A stretch of 64,000 nucleotides of DNA, from the NCBI GenBank assembly GCA_037903475.1, contig JBAJFG010000492.1, positions 3,348,001-3,412,000 on the forward strand, written 5' to 3'. Made by a program: the position numbers and the translations under genes. The stretch comes from Ancylostoma caninum (Eukaryota; Nematoda; Chromadorea; Rhabditida; Ancylostomatidae). Of the stretch, positions 50,600-64,000 are shown one piece after another. Position 1 is the first letter of the stretch; each line of letters begins with the position of its first letter. Under the pieces are notes generated by a model. The model had not been told where the DNA came from. It saw nothing but the letters and a program-made list of their open reading frames with translations, and made no database searches.

Positions 50600-53500
50600 C
50601 ATCATGTGATTCGTTGAGAAGAGGTCGTTTTTCTCCTATCCTGGCACCTATTGTTTTTGAAAACGAAATGGCATTAGCGCTACTTTTGCTGGTTTGCGAT
50701 AGTTACATTCCAGAAAGAATAGAATTTCCATGGAAATACATAAATAATCTACTATAATTACAGAAGTATCTATAAAAAAGCTATTAACCCGCTAAAAAAA
50801 GACTTCGATTCGAAAGTATGCATGCAATTCTGTGAAGCAGATGGAGATCGCCTTGAAGCATTGAGGAGGGCCGCTGTTTGCGCTAGGATTTAGTAAAATT
50901 TCAGCTGATCTATAAAGTCAGTGAAGCTTAAATCGATGATCTGTGCAACGAATTTAAGCTCCAGGACCTCCAGCAACAACTGAGCATCTTCTGGACTTTC
51001 AAGAGTATTTCATAATTCATACGCCACTTGTATTCATATAGACCTGCATTTACGTTATATTACGTTATGATTGCAGCAAAAGATCCAGGATTTTCGGAAC
51101 ATCGAAGCAGAGCCATAACCAGTGATATATGTGCATTGTCTCTTCTATATTTTACTTGTTTCTTTGTGGATGTACCTTCTAGTAAAAAGTTTTACAGGGT
51201 TTTCAAACCAAAGATCAATGTAGATCATGATCTACGATCTACTGGACCACCCATAAAAGCCCACCGACTGGGCGTTCCAAATGATTTTCCTTGTCCAGCC
51301 GCAATCAAGTGTTACGAAAAACTCTTGTTTTATAGTACTATAGCATTAAAAGGCTGAAAACATGAAATATTGAAATCAGCAGAAGATATGCCACAACTCA
51401 TGATCTACTTAATTTCCTCGGATCTATTGTTTAAAACCGTACTAAACAAAAGATGGACATTCCAAAACTCCCACAAATAAGGAAATCAACACGAAAACCA
51501 TGATTTCACAACATTTCTGTACGCCTGAGGCTTCATAAGTTTACAAGTAAGCGCAACGAAACGAATAAAAGCTGGAAAGGTCATTTCTACTACTCGGAGA
51601 GAGTATTTCAGCACTGGAGGAATAGTGAATAACGAAGTAGATGTCAAGAATTTCGGAAGAACAGAGAAGAGGAACTGGAAAAAGGTAAGAAGATAGAAAA
51701 TACTAAGAAAGACAAGATCACAATTAGTACGCAGGTATATTAAGAAAATGAAAACAAAAAAGTACTAAGGAGTCCCTAGAGCGACAAAATATCTGTCTTT
51801 ACTACCACAACTGCATTTCGTTATACATAGTTTTCCTGTATTCATCAGGAAGGAGCCAACTGCACTATATTTTACTGTCGCAAACCTGATCTGTCTGCCC
51901 TTTTCATTTTTCTCTCAAAATTCCTCTTCCATTTCTCTTGCACTATGCTATTTTGTCCATGTTACTTTGCTTCGGTTAATTGGGTGTGGCTTATGGCACA
52001 GTAAATATACAAAAAAAGTGGCGAAGAAACCGATCAGGGTGAGAATATTCCGATAAACAGACACTTCAACAGCATAGCACTAAAATAGTAAAGTAAGCAA
52101 TTAAGTCTAACCGAGTATTATAGGGAATCATTGTGGAAAACAATCGAAAGCGGTGCCACAAAACCAAAGAACGTTCGCAATAATTCGCTGCAAACTGCAG
52201 TAACTTTACTACATACTGAGCTCAACTTGTTGCTTGCATTCTGGGGGCCGATGAATTGATAGAAACTGCTCTTCAGACGATTGAAAAACGCGCTCGATCC
52301 ATTCAGGTGGAAAGCGAAATGTACTCTATAGCTCTAAAGTCATAAGGCATAAGTACAATAGAGAAACTGAAGTCAGCAATGACGTGTTCTCTCGCGGGCA
52401 GCAAATCCTCTCCAGAATCAGAATCAGACGAACGTATTAGAGTTAACACCCTACTACTACATAATGAATGACGTGCTCAAGCTCAGCTTGACGCAAAGAA
52501 CGTACATGGCATCTCAGCCTTTATTCATTCGCTCCCGACAGAGATGTACTTGTGAGCTGAGAAGTAAGTCAGGACATCTTTTCCACGCATTCACAGACTG
52601 GCTCAGCTCTGCATAATGCGAACTCTCCGCGTGCAGCCTTCTGCTATTGTAGACGATCATAAATTATGCAATCCTGAGATCGATGATCCAGAGAGAAAAA
52701 CGACTCATTTAGCTCACCACTTGCAGACTCGGCAATTTTCGTGTGAGATGTGAAGAAAAATAACAAAAACGATAAATGCAGCCTTTAGTGCATGTTCCTG
52801 AGCAAAGTAACTTGCTATTATTACCAGATAAACAAAAAGGTTCATCCTAAATAAGAAAAATCAACGTGGCTCACGAGAGAAATTTAAATAATTTTGAGGA
52901 AATGAAGGACATCAGAGCTCTATTCACCCTAAATGAAAAGATGTTATAAAAGAGAAGGTACAGTAGGAAGGCCAACAAAGCGAACAGATTATGTTCCTAG
53001 CTATGAATGAAGATTTAATTACAACTTAGGTGATAGTGCAGCGATGTAGAGTAGTACAAGTGAAGCGATAGATTAATCGTAAAGTAGTAAAGCTGTACTA
53101 AAAAAACATCTGGTGAGTTTATGAATATGTGTATTCCACACCGTGAATATAGGGCTGGGATGAATCACAGCGATTACCCAGGGTAAACGCTATGATGCCC
53201 GTGCTAACGATGGGTAAACTTGGAGCTGTTAACACGATTATCCTAAGCAATATCGATGATGTATGTGGCCTCAGGACATGACCTTCCTCTATACTCAAGT
53301 TCGGAACAGAGAGAAAGAAGAAAAAAAAGGAGGGACAGATGCAAGAGCTAGAGTACAGCATAGCAGCTACAAAGCACAGAGCCTTGTGCAGATTTTTTCC
53401 AATCATCACAGAATGTCAAAATAGTGGAAAACCTCTCCTCTATATACTCTTCTGGAACTGGAATGGGGAACTTCTAGCAGTAATGAACCAGCCAATTAAA

Positions 53501-54035
53501 TTCCTATTATGAGGAAAAAAGAAAGAGAAAAAAGATCATGCTAAAGGGTTAAAAGTAGAATTTATTATCCTGTTTCGCCCCTTTTCCTACACAGGACACT
53601 ATTCCAAGAGTTATTACTTGGATATTTTAGGATATGAGTCCTTTTTTTTTGCTCTCATAGATAACTGATTACTTCTGACAGAGAGCGATTATTCTGAAGG
53701 AATAAAAAACAGATAGAATGTCATAAAGAATTGAAAAAGCAAACAATTACGGAAGAGAATCCTATAAATAAATCCACTATCACCTGGTTATTCATAACCA
53801 GGATTTTCTTCTCACCATCACACAAGTAAAAACGTCACCAACTACGTTGTGCACACCGAAAAAGACACGGATCTCATAATATACACATGACAAAGCAGCT
53901 GTCTCTTCAAGGAACAAAAAACCTGCGGACAAATGTGCGGAGAGCGAGAAAAAGCGTTGCAGAAAAATCGCATCGAGCGCAGTGACAGAAAAGCAACAGA
54001 AAAACTCCAGCAGAAAAGCAGCATAACCTCAGCAC
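50600..54035. other. Gene-free AT-rich stretch
   Basis: A single 109-codon ORF (51028-51357) has no domain or splice support. The rest is AT-rich with no repeats I can recognise. Confidence 0.4.
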
Positions 54036-54039
54036 TCAC

Positions 54040-54225
54040 TGAGCAGCTGCTGACACTGCTCTCTCATCGATAAAATATGGTCCGAATCGAAAGAGGAGGC
54101 AAGCGAGCCAACCTTGCCGTCGCTGTTATCGGCGTCAACACCGACGATATGCCGATACCATGGAACCTTCTCCGCTAGGCTGCATCGGTGGGCAGCGTCT
54201 GTGTGTGTGGGCCGATGATTTTCTG
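54040..54225 (-). CDS. Possible exon, unidentified
   Basis: A minus-strand frame reads DAAHRCSLAEKVPWYRHIV, then GVDADNSDGKVGSLASSFD and SDHILSMREQCQQLL, up to a strong donor (CTCA/gtgagt). The sequence is GC-richer than its surroundings. The acceptor side is unclear (an ag near 54225). Its phase does not fit the next candidate exon to the left (50561). It could be an upstream exon of that gene with a missing link. Confidence 0.3.
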
Positions 54226-54229
54226 GCTA

Positions 54230-56900
54230 TTTTCCGATCCTCGTAATTCTTCCACACCTCACTTATTGAGGCACAAGCCTACGCGCATCGCGTTCTGATG
54301 TGTAGCGCTCAAGTGCAAAGGCGTTAGATTCTCGCAAAGACGTACTGTGACTCGTTCGCATAGTGTGTTCGCAAGGATTAGTCATGGATTCAAGGTTTTA
54401 TGACCACTACAGACGTAGTGTCTTACGTACATTCAGATGATTCATAAGTTATGTGTCTTTCAGAGAACAAGGATATTTGATGCAATGCGAACTTTTGATA
54501 AGCAGCCGCATAAGAGTGATAAGTAGAATCCGGAAAGAGTGGAAAAACAGCACGTTAACACAGAAATTTTTTGATTGGTGTTATCGCTGTTCCGTTTTAC
54601 TCACGATATTAAGAAAGTCGTAAAAAAAACACGGAAAATGAAATGCGTGAAGGCACTGAAATGTATTCCCTCAGAACAGAAGTTTTTGAGATTCCCTTCT
54701 AGCCTGGAAGAAAACCTGACATCTACTCCACCGGTTTTTGGTATATGGAATGGATGCTTGGATTTCAGTGCCTTCATCTGCAGCAAAAATTAGATAGGGG
54801 CGGACTACTAGGTGTATCACAGTGTCTGTGTTCTCTTCACGCTAGAACGTTCTCTCACCACTAAAGTTAGATGTAGCTGCTTTCATAGAGCAAATAGAAT
54901 ATTATAGGTTTGTCGCAGGAAGGGAAGTAGAACTGAAATAACGGAAAAGTAGCTTTATCATAATAACCAGCCAGTAATTTTACTACGGAGGCAAATTCCT
55001 CGCAGTCCAAAGGACTGACAAACGATAAGGATTCATCAAATCCATTAGTGGATCCCAGCGGCTGAGGTGCAACAAGCATGGGAAGAACACAGATTCCCTC
55101 TTTTTTCTAACCTATCTCCATCATTCGCATAGAGAGGAATACGATCATGCACAACATCAAAAAGAAATCCACATAAGGACTCATATGAAAAAAGATCCAT
55201 ATACATTCCTAGAATATGGAAATCTGAAAATAGCAGTGCGAGCGAATGGAGCTAGTTATAGAACTGAAGAGTTCGATAAAATTTCAGGATGTGGCGTGTT
55301 ATCCCTAAAAGGGGGGGGGGGGGAGGGTACGGCCAAGCTCTAAGACTGGTCAGTTCACCCTATCGGTCAATTGTGAGGCCCCTCCCTGCTCCAGGTATAG
55401 CGCTTCACATCCAGAATTTCCATAACATTTTTCCAAACGAAGCCGAAGTAGGAAAGTTACTCAAATGGAAAAGTTTCCCAAAGTTATGAACACTAACAGT
55501 GACATGAAGCAGTTAAAAATAAATGGAAATAGCGTAGTATAGGCAAACAATTATAACAAAGTGAATGGTAAGAAAGAACAATGACTGGCTCTTAGTGATG
55601 TTCTACAACTAACCTTTTACTCCCATTTTGTAAAGGGACTCCTTCCCTATTCAGTAAATATAATAGGTTATTTTCGGGCTCACTATAATGAGTAGAGGAT
55701 GTGAAACTGTATTAACAATAGGTCGACCTCAAAGTGCTTATTGAGTGGGACATTTTAGAATACTACAACCCACGAGCTATGAACTTTTCAGTTTGCGTTA
55801 AATGACCTGTAATACGTATTTTTAGAACGGTATTCTTCAACTACGCAATAGCACTCATTATATCAGGTGTTAGATATCGATGAAAAAAGTAGTACGCGAT
55901 TTAGTAACGACAAGTTAGTGTGCTAAATTAGTATGAAACTGAGCAATAAATGTTAAGAAATTCAATGAGAGCCAAGTGGCGTTAGCAAAGAGTCAGACAT
56001 GCGAACGTCAAAAGAAGACAGTTTCTGGAACATAAGCAGCAGTTGCAGTCGTGCTTCCTTTATTTTATAGGATCGAGGCGGATACGACACCACAAGACCC
56101 ATTTTTTGTAGGAAAATCACATGGCGGCTGGGGTTGGATTACCTCATTGCTGAGAAACTTGATTAAACGATGGCAAACATTGAAAAAACAGAACCCGACG
56201 GATAGAATTCGGGTCGGACAAAACAGTGGAGTGTCAGGAGTTCGCCAATGAGTTGAAAAGAAGTAGAGTAGGAGGGCTTCAGAAAATAGTTCAAGACCCA
56301 GAAACAGGAGGAAAAGGCTCAAGAAAGACCTGGATATTGAATGCTAACAAGTAAGAAATCTGGATAAGACTTCAACGAGAACCAAAGCTGAAGTCTACTT
56401 CACAATAAAATGAGTTGACCCGCAACGCTTTCGTACCAAATTGTTGCAACCCTTCGTTCAAAAACCTGCAAATTATCCGTTTTTCAGGGCCATGCTCAGG
56501 TGACAAACCTTCCTTTAGCAAGTAATCATGGTAGTTTTCCGCAAACTACCGAGGAAACGCTGTACTTCTGGGTGCTTCCGGGTATAGTTGGGACCTGATA
56601 GTGCACTGGATACTTATTGATTCATCCGGAATGTGAGATTAATAACTAAATTAGATTACTATGTTTTTGTTCGGCCTTAGATGTACGTAGTAATAAGGTT
56701 AGGATCGAATGACCTTTAAGCGGTAGTGAAATTGGAAGATTTGATTTTGAACAAAATCGAAATAAAGTCGAGAATTTGAATTTTCAAACAAGGACTATCT
56801 TTTTTGAACATTTGAATTGTTCGAATCTAGTGCTGAATGAACAATTCAATAGAGTTATTCGATTTTTATTCGGTCCTAAGTATACTTCCGAGATTCAGCT
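54230..56900. other. Intergenic with dispersed repeat
   Basis: Near 55288-55410 lies the second copy of the dispersed repeat seen at 35400-35560, here with a run of about 12 G. Otherwise nothing supported. Confidence 0.4.
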
Positions 56901-56918
56901 AGGATCTAGGCATGAAAA

Positions 56919-57440
56919 TTGTATCCACTAGGATTTTCCAGCAGAAATGTTAGGAGAAATTCATCAGAAGTAAAAATAATACCGCAAATCCTCAACATTT
57001 CCTTTAAACTGTTCTATAGGCCAGGGAGTAAATTTCACTGTGGGTGGTCCACGAGTAAGGAACACACCGCTGTTTGTGGTCCAGAAATCAACGGCAGTAA
57101 GCAAGAGTTCTCCATTAAAATCGAACATTTGACCCATATGTCGATGAACTTTTTTGAAAATGTAGTTTCGAGTGGTTCCGCAACCCCAGCGGCCCCCATG
57201 CGAGCTGCCCCCCCCCCCTCCCCCCGCAGACGGGTGGGATGCGCCTGTTGGCGGCGGCGTCCGGATCGACGCCTGTCTGGCGATATGCAAATGTACGAGG
57301 TGTTCGATAAAAACCGTTGATCACTGCGTCTACCTCATAGATGGTCCTCTCGCTAGCTAATACTAGTTGAGTGACAATGGGCAGACAGCGCGCAATTTGC
57401 GGAGATGCACAAGAAATAGGCGCGTAGAAAATCAATTGCT
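56919..57440. repeat. Repeat-like segment with poly-C core
   Basis: Several long ORFs on both strands overlap here (for example 56919-57320 on plus and 56964-57290 on minus), which is typical of a GC-rich repeat and not of coding exons. A C-rich stretch (about 57209-57226) sits in the middle. I could not find its ends. Confidence 0.35.
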
Positions 57441-58639
57441 ATGCCGCCCTCTTAACCATTACACACATGTAGATATCTGGATGAAAGCACAATTAAAGAA
57501 GTGCACAGCTTACTAGTAAACACCCTCTAGCAGTAGCATCTCCACTGAGTCACGTGAATAAGGTATTTTTTGAGGAAAATAAGTGTAGCATAGAAACCTC
57601 GGCATGCGACAACGTTCCGAATAACAAACTGTTAATTTTGCACTTGCCGAGGAAGCAATGTAAAGCAATGAATACTAGTAGAACGAAGCATACTAGTGAG
57701 GCATACAGCAAAGGAATATCGACCTCACATCGCAATGCGAGCCCAGTCTAGCACGCACGTGTATCGTTAATCATTCGTTACCTCATATTTGAGTACTAGC
57801 TCAAAGAATAAAGCAGCATTGACGATAACGTGCAAGATTTCGGCGAAGAACAATTGCTACAGTAGGAGAATGAGCTACAGTAGCCGGTAGCACCCTGGTT
57901 GCAAGGTGGTCGTTTTTTTTTCCTTCGGGGTGGGTGCAACACACCAACCCGCATCCCACTACACTCGCATTGTACGTGCACCCAGGATTGATATCGATCG
58001 ATTGACGAGTGCATATCAATTAAGGAAGAATAGAGATGTGGAAACAACGATGAGCAGGCGTTTTCTAATGAGCAGGTGGTTGAAAGTATGCAATTTTTGG
58101 TCGGAATACGTGAAAACAACTTGTGATATTACGCACGACTCGTTGAATTTCATTTGGGAGACCAAATTGAGAGCAATTGGAGAAGAACGAAGACTGCAAA
58201 TCACAGAGCGAAGCGAAGTTTTCGGAAAAAGAAACATATTGAACGTTGTGCTGGAATTTGGCTCGGACGATACACAACATTAGAGTTTAAAGGACACTTC
58301 GTCCGAACCGGCATCGTTCACTTCGAGTGTGTCCGGTCAAATCGATCGTTGTAAACACCTTACTTTCACTTGATATTCGCTCGAAGGTGTTCTCAATCAC
58401 ATTAGCAGATGATGAGGGCTTAAACTAGCTCTGCTCCATGATTTCAAGCGATACGCGGTACGAAATCTGCAGCAAAACAATAGAAATGCACGACGATAGC
58501 AGCACAACTCTCCAACATTCTCGTAACAATCAAAAAGACAAGCATGTGCACCTCAATTGTTCGCCCAGTTCACCAGAAGTAGTCCCGTAAACATGCACTA
58601 AATAATGGAGGCTAGTTCGGCCTCAACGTTGGCTATCGG

Positions 58640-58848
58640 CCAGATGTGTTAAAGGTGCGACCGCGTCGCGTGCTCGACCGCTACGCGTCGTTACGGTGGC
58701 CGGCTCGGACGCCGTCGTCGATCCTGAACTCGTGTTTACCACGCTGAGTGCTGTGTTTTCGCGCTGTTTTTGTCTCCTTGTGCCTCTTGTCGATATTTTG
58801 CCGCAGCTGGCCTTTCCGATACGGGAGGATCGAAGTCACTTGGCGCAA
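58640..58848 (+). promoter_or_regulatory. Possible first (5' UTR) exon and CpG-rich promoter
   Basis: A CpG-rich patch (GCGACCGCGTCGCGTGCTCG and following) leads into sequence that ends at a good donor (GCAAAT/gtgagt). No in-frame ATG opens a long frame. It could be the 5' untranslated exon of the membrane-protein gene whose coding start is at 60431, 1.6 kb further on. This link is inferred from position and strand. Confidence 0.3.
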
Positions 58849-59616
58849 ATGTGAGTTCGTTGTTCAGTTTGATCGAAATCGGTGGAAACCGATTTTGATC
58901 TTTGGTCAAGTTTTATCGGGTCAGCTGTTTCGTTGCTAGGACCACCCAGCTGCCATGAAGAATAGCTCTACTGTTCGAAAGGCTTAAACTAGCCCTACTG
59001 TGTAGTATTTGCAATGAGAATTCTTAGGATCGAATAAAAATAGTATGATTTAATAAGCTTGGTTAACAGTTTAGCAACCGCTTCGAAAATTCGAATATTC
59101 AAGCAGGGCAAAACCGTAAATATAGATAAGTAAGGTTAATAGGAGAATAAAAAGCAAACCAAAGAGAGAAAAAGGAGGAAAAGTTAAGGAAAGGCTCCGT
59201 TTCGTTTCTTCCCCTAGACGGAGAAAAGGAAAAAAATGAAGCAACATCCTGGGAACTCCCACAAGTAGTCTTCTCTCCCATTAATGGCTGTGTTGTACTG
59301 TATTGCTGACTGTGTTGCTCTCCCTTGTTTGAACATTGGAATTTTCGACATCGATTTTTGTTTCAAAACCGAGTTTTTCAATTCTTATATCGCTCATATT
59401 TAAATATCACTGGTATAGGAAATGGGATACTCGAGAAAGCTCTACGTATATTCAGTCCGAGCCATAATAATATGTGTACCTAGGGCTGTACATAAAGATG
59501 TAATTTACCCAATTTAGTAATTAATTTGAGGCCCGATCCACAAAATTCAATTGTTCGAAGAGGAGGAAGCTCTATGTACATACGTTCCTTCTCATCTTTT
59601 CCCCAGTGGGTGTATT

Positions 59617-59619
<3 letters not shown>

Positions 59620-59682
<63 letters not shown>
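59620..59682. repeat. (CT)n microsatellite
   Basis: About thirty CT dinucleotides occur in a row, broken once near the end. ORFs with Leu-Ser runs in all plus frames come from it. Short TTCGAATATTC-type strings lie on both sides (about 59090 and 59695), possibly a relic of the element described above. Confidence 0.95.
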
Positions 59683-59684
<2 letters not shown>

Positions 59685-60352
59685 TCGAATACTCGAATTT
59701 TCGGCTCATTCGGTATTCGAATTCCATTATGTTTAATCAGTTAGTTGATCCTAACTATGGTTCGGGCCGTAATGTACTAACAGTGGTGAGTGCCGGAAGT
59801 GGATTCAGTACCTAAAGGATCTTGCGTACTGGCATTCTGTTTGAGTTATATGCTCCGTTTCTTGGATTTTAGTAATTTATTAATGTTCACTGCCTGATGA
59901 CGTCATGCTACATACCAAACAAGTTCAGGCAACTAGAATTTACCCGTATTCGATCTAAACATAGCAGGAGCCTTGCCACTAATATATTAATGGGTAGAAA
60001 TAAAACAGATTTTATCTTGCATTTATTTTACACTTCCACCATTGCAACACTGCCATGGGTGTATTTCCAGAAAAAAAAAAGATTATTTCCGCATGAAGTG
60101 CAATTATCCTCTATGTCCATACTTTTTTTAGGCGAACTCAGTAATGCTGGACGATCAATTCCGTATGCGAGTGGATACTGGCTGTACTGCTGACAGCAGG
60201 GTCTGCAGTAAACATGATTATTATGTATATTATTATCCTTATCTTCACACTTTTTTTGGCGGAAGATTCAAAATTCCCGCGCTTATGCATTTCAACAATT
60301 GACTCATCATTCATATCGATGCAACACCCCAACGAATCAATATAGCTTCTAG

Positions 60353-63300
60353 GACTCCGGCATAGACGTTCGTTCACGTTCACGTATTATTCCGAAGCGT
60401 GTGCATCGTCTTGGATCACTAAAGCCAGTTATGGAGGACGCTGAAGAGCCAAAGTGGGATGTAAGTTGCCACTATTGAATCCGTTTGCTATTTTTAGATA
60501 TAGATGTTTTCAGTTGTACAACATGACATTTTCCTCAGTGTTTTGCTCAGTACCATTGTTTTCAGACACTGATAATCTGTGAGCGCTTGACCGTTGTTCA
60601 TCTGACCAGATCCATAGCTTCCCTTTTATCAGTTCTTTTTATGGCTGAGTTTGCTTGCGCTCTTGCAATTCTCAGTGATAAGGACTACTGGTATTTGTAA
60701 AAAGAGCACTAATAAATGGACCATAGCTGTAAATAAATCAAACATCTGTCTGATGCCATAGATCTGCCAAATGCCGTGCTCTCATTTTCCGCCTCAGTTG
60801 AATTTCCTGTAAACGGTGTGATAGCAAAGATAGTAGAGAAGCCTGCTCAGGTCTTCTGACGGGAGGTTCAAGGATAAATAGGGATTTATATGGCACCATA
60901 GGTAATATAGGTCATAATCCAAAGGTTCACTGACTTCTCGTTTGCCTATGACGAATTATACCACCCACGAAGATTGGCAGGCTTAGTCATGCCAGTTTTA
61001 TTCGCAAACGACTTCGCCTTTCCTTTACGAAGGCAATGTTCCACCTCATCGTTTATTCTGGAGATGGCGACAGATCGTAATCTCTCTCCTATGCTGTTTC
61101 TGATCATGTGCATATACCAAATATCACAAAACCGACGAAGGCCCATTTTGAAAGGGTTAGACGTCCTGCCTCCAGGAGCCGGTAGGCGGATCGCTCCTAG
61201 TTGTGCTGGTGGTCCACTACACCTCCAGCTTTGGCAAACATATCTTTATTTACCGACCATTAATATCAGCAATGATATGCACACGGATTGCGTAGTCATT
61301 CCGGCTCACCCTGTCCTGAAAAAAAAGTTCAATAGCCGTTTTGAAGCACTTCACATACTTCGCAGGAGTCAGCGTTTTGTGCAGATCCAGAATCTGTTCT
61401 CAAGTATGAAAATTAAGTGCGACACTGCCTTCAACATTCACTGGCTTAACTGAGTGTAATATATTCTTTAAGTGTAAGCAGATTGATACATATTCTCAAT
61501 ATTCTCGTAATGGTACAAATAAGTTTTCTTTTTCTGTTCTGCTATCCTCCCAATGCCAACATGTTTCCCAGTTTTGTCGAGGAGAGCGCATGAAAAACCA
61601 TTTCGGCAGAGTTTTCAAACAATCAGGTCATCGGGGTAGTTAGGGTTTTTTTTTTTCAATAGACTTGTACCAGCTTGTATCGAAGCTTCCAATTTCAGAT
61701 CATGTGTTTTCGGTGAAAAAGTTCCCAGCCGTGCATTTCTAATAAGTACATATCGCTTTATCACTGATATTTTGCCACATTAGTCACCTAAAAAAAATTA
61801 AAAACGGAGAATTTTTTTCTTGGTGAGGACTGAACTCGCTTGTAGTGCTGTCCCTGAGCTACTTGAGATGCTTGAGACTGATTCGAATGATAAAACTCAG
61901 AGTTATTGAACTACTTCTTAAATATTTTGCCATGTATGTTTTTAATGATAATGTTAAAGTTGTAAAATAAAAATTGTCCATCATCTCTGAGTTTCAAGCT
62001 CTTTCTACATTTTTTCTCTATTTTTTTTATCTTTAGAAATTACTTGCATGAAAACTGTTAAGTATTTTATTGAAAGGAGAACATAAATTACAGCTCATAT
62101 GTAATTCCTGTTCAACGTGTTAAACAACCATTGCCTAGTGCACTACTGCGGTTAAATCCGGTCTACTGACTTCTGTGATTCAACTCCTTTCCTTAAATTT
62201 TTGCTTTCGTTGATGAGCTTTACCGTCCAACCAAGAGAGGGAACTAAAAGCACTATTTTAGTTGTGTGTCCAAAACTATTGAATTTAGATTTCAAGGTTA
62301 AATCCGCTACATATTCCTGAACCGTTGGGAAATATTTCAGTTGAAGTCAGTTTTACTGATCTTTGCTGGATTGGAGTAACTCCAGTAACCTTAGTAACTT
62401 TTTGGCAGAAAAGATCTTACATATCAAGTTTGCAGGAATCTATTTTTATTTTCTATTAGGTTAAGGAAGGGGGGCTAGTCTATCTTTGTAAGCAACAAAT
62501 GCGTACGGAACAGTTCCACATGGCGTGAAGTAATTTCCGCTGCTGTGGTCAGGGTGGGTTCGCAGGTAGCCCATGTAGTTGCGTTGATTTAGCTTCCCGT
62601 CATGCAAATCTATTCTTCTTAAAAAAGCTAGTCTCTTCAAAGACTTTCCGAAATAATTTTCATGTGTTTTTCCTTCATCTGTACCCGTGAACACATGAAG
62701 ATCCAGGAATATTCAGGATTACGAAGGCCCTAGCACAGCATTTCAGTTTAAATCTCTGACGGCAACGATTAGGATGAAGCGTTTGGCAATATGTTAAGGC
62801 TGTCCACCTAAAAACCTAGTTGGCACAGTAATAATGAAGATTTGCTTTGACATTTGGCGATAATGACTCTAGAGCACGGTCAATGGGAACTGTGACTGTT
62901 GAGTTTGATGTAACTAGTTTTCCTTCCTTTGCATGGATAGACCAAACAATCAGTCGTTCCGCTCGCGAACAAAAGAACGTCGAACCTTTGGTGAAAACAT
63001 GTAGTGCAACGGTATCTGCATTATGTATGTATAACTAAATCTGACAGTGCACCGGGTGCTGATTTTTCTGTGCCTCAAAACAAATTTGCCCTTTTGCTAT
63101 TGGCGTTCTTGTTTCAGGTAGATACCATCCTTTGGGCGATCGTATTCGCTCTAACCATATGGTTCTTCAGACTTCCAATGTCGATATGGTTCAGCAAAAA
63201 AGTCGATTGGTAAGGGCATCTAGAGCAGTTCTCATCTTGTGAAATTTTGAAAAATTGTAAATTTCAATCCCAGCTGCTGAATGTAATTTTTCCAGGACAC

Positions 63301-63438
63301 TTGCGGTGTTGTCTATCGGGTGTTTTTCCATCTTCTGCTCGTGCGGCTTGTGGATGTACTGGAAATACCGTTCAATCGCTCGTTGGCGTCTTCTTAACCC
63401 CTACCTTTTCGCCCTTGCTTGGGTCGCCTTCGCAGCTG
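60353..63438 (+). CDS. Multi-pass membrane protein, N-terminal part
   Basis: Predicted exons are 60353-60460 (ATG at 60431), 63118-63209 and 63296-63438, with agreeing phases; the last ends at a donor (GCTG/gtattg), so the gene continues downstream. The protein starts MEDAEEPKWD and then has three hydrophobic spans: ILWAIVFALTIWFF (about residues 14-27), TLAVLSIGCFSIFCSCGLW (about 42-60) and LLNPYLFALAWVAFAAG (about 73-89). A basic loop (WKYRSIARWR) lies between the second and third. The family is not recognised. The 2.7-kb first coding intron might hide another exon. The leader part of exon 1 is also open upstream of the ATG (DSGIDVRSRSRIIPKR), so an earlier start is possible. Confidence 0.6.
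60974..61453 (+). other. Unexplained 159-codon ORF inside an intron
   Basis: This is one of the longest open frames in the window, inside the first coding intron of the membrane-protein gene. It shows no signal peptide, domain or good splice borders, and shorter frames overlap on the other strand. Probably chance or a repeat remnant. Confidence 0.15.
62461..62694 (-). other. Unidentified 77-codon minus-strand ORF with coding look
   Basis: The frame reads TGTDEGKTHENYFGKSLKRL, then RNYMGYLRTHPDHSSGNYF and TPCGTVPYAFVAYKDRLAP before the stop. Composition is like a globular protein's terminal exon, but I find no acceptor that fixes its start and no family. It lies antisense inside an intron of the membrane-protein gene. 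Confidence 0.25.
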
Positions 63439-64000
63439 GTATTGTCAGGTATTAGCAATACTATTACCATATTTACATATAAGTAGTAGCCAAAAAAAAC
63501 GGTTGATTATCGTGCAAAAAATCTCCACTTGGCTTTAATAGTGTAAAAAAAGAAACTTTAGGTTTTGCGAAATACAGAAAATATGGGAAGGATTAGGAAG
63601 AGGGGGTAGGGGGGTATTATTATAGGAACCATTTGACTACTTCCGTAGAAGCAGCTTTTGTCCCACATTCCGAGGGAAGCCTGTGATTTTCTACAATTTT
63701 GGCGTTTCCAAGTATTCATAGTTTCTGTTTTGCGATATTTCTAAGCAAAAAAGAATGAGAGCAGTGGAAGGCGTCGAATTACATCAGAAAGCTCTCCAGA
63801 TAGGCTTCTCGTTTCAATCCTTGCCGGATTCCCCTTGCTGAAGAAGCATCCTTCGTATTACGAACTAGCGAGAACAGGTCCCCGTATATTGATACATCCT
63901 GCTCACAATTAGTTGGCCCATGTGTTCCAATTCTGAACTGTAATCAGGCAACAGGGCTAAAACGCCCGATTATGCAGCAATACAATTTAAGGGAGCGGCA

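Overview
The window looks like the nuclear genome of a rhabditid/strongylid (clade V) nematode, most likely a hookworm-type parasite. The grounds are short gt-ag introns (about 50 bp) with TTTTCAG-type acceptors, acceptors placed just before start codons, a SEK-1-type MAP kinase kinase very close to the Caenorhabditis protein, an Ascaris-type (TIL) protease inhibitor, and many mariner, Tc1-like, hAT and palindromic elements. The species cannot be fixed from the sequence alone. Most long ORFs are chance or repeat ORFs. The real genes are split into small exons, and I rebuilt them by hand from splice sites and frame.

Layout. 1-2560: no gene supported. 2562-4217 (+): a secreted Pro/His/Cys-rich protein (gene A). 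6857-7431: a palindromic MITE-like element. 7924-9697 (+): a secreted 494-aa protein built almost wholly of GPGPVIP-type repeats. 10615-23010: a large inverted duplication of about 3 kb per arm. It carries two head-to-head copies (B on -, C on +) of a gene paralogous to A, with mirror-image TATA boxes near the centre. The left arm is interrupted by an 890-bp mariner (its empty site survives in the right arm) and by about 5 kb holding a 131-bp satellite, two gene-like exons on the minus strand and a spliced DD34E Tc1-like transposase gene.

23-35 kb: a TIL-domain inhibitor gene (24751-25383), a possible decayed relative of it (28220-28360), an 819-bp CAGGGTG-ended Tc1/mariner relic, and a TTCGAATATTCG-rich element (31.0-32.3 kb) beside a 59-bp tandem repeat. 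35-45 kb: a C-terminal exon of an unidentified gene, a 55-bp perfect palindrome, a hAT-type MITE with 8-bp target duplications, and the complete 12-exon sek-1 orthologue on the minus strand (44494 to 38560), whose 2.9-kb second intron holds a second TTCGAATATTCG element in the opposite orientation. 46-64 kb: mostly non-coding, with a candidate chain of small minus-strand exons (46472-50561) that includes one membrane segment, and the start of a plus-strand multi-pass membrane protein gene (60353-63438) that probably runs out of the window.

No operon is evident. The one functional theme is secretion: genes A, B and C, the GPGPVIP protein and the TIL inhibitor all have signal peptides and look like extracellular, surface or host-interface products. 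sek-1 is a conserved stress and immune kinase. The most interesting features are the palindromic gene pair with its mirrored promoter, the repeat protein with symmetric phase-1 exons, and the TTCGAA-array elements.
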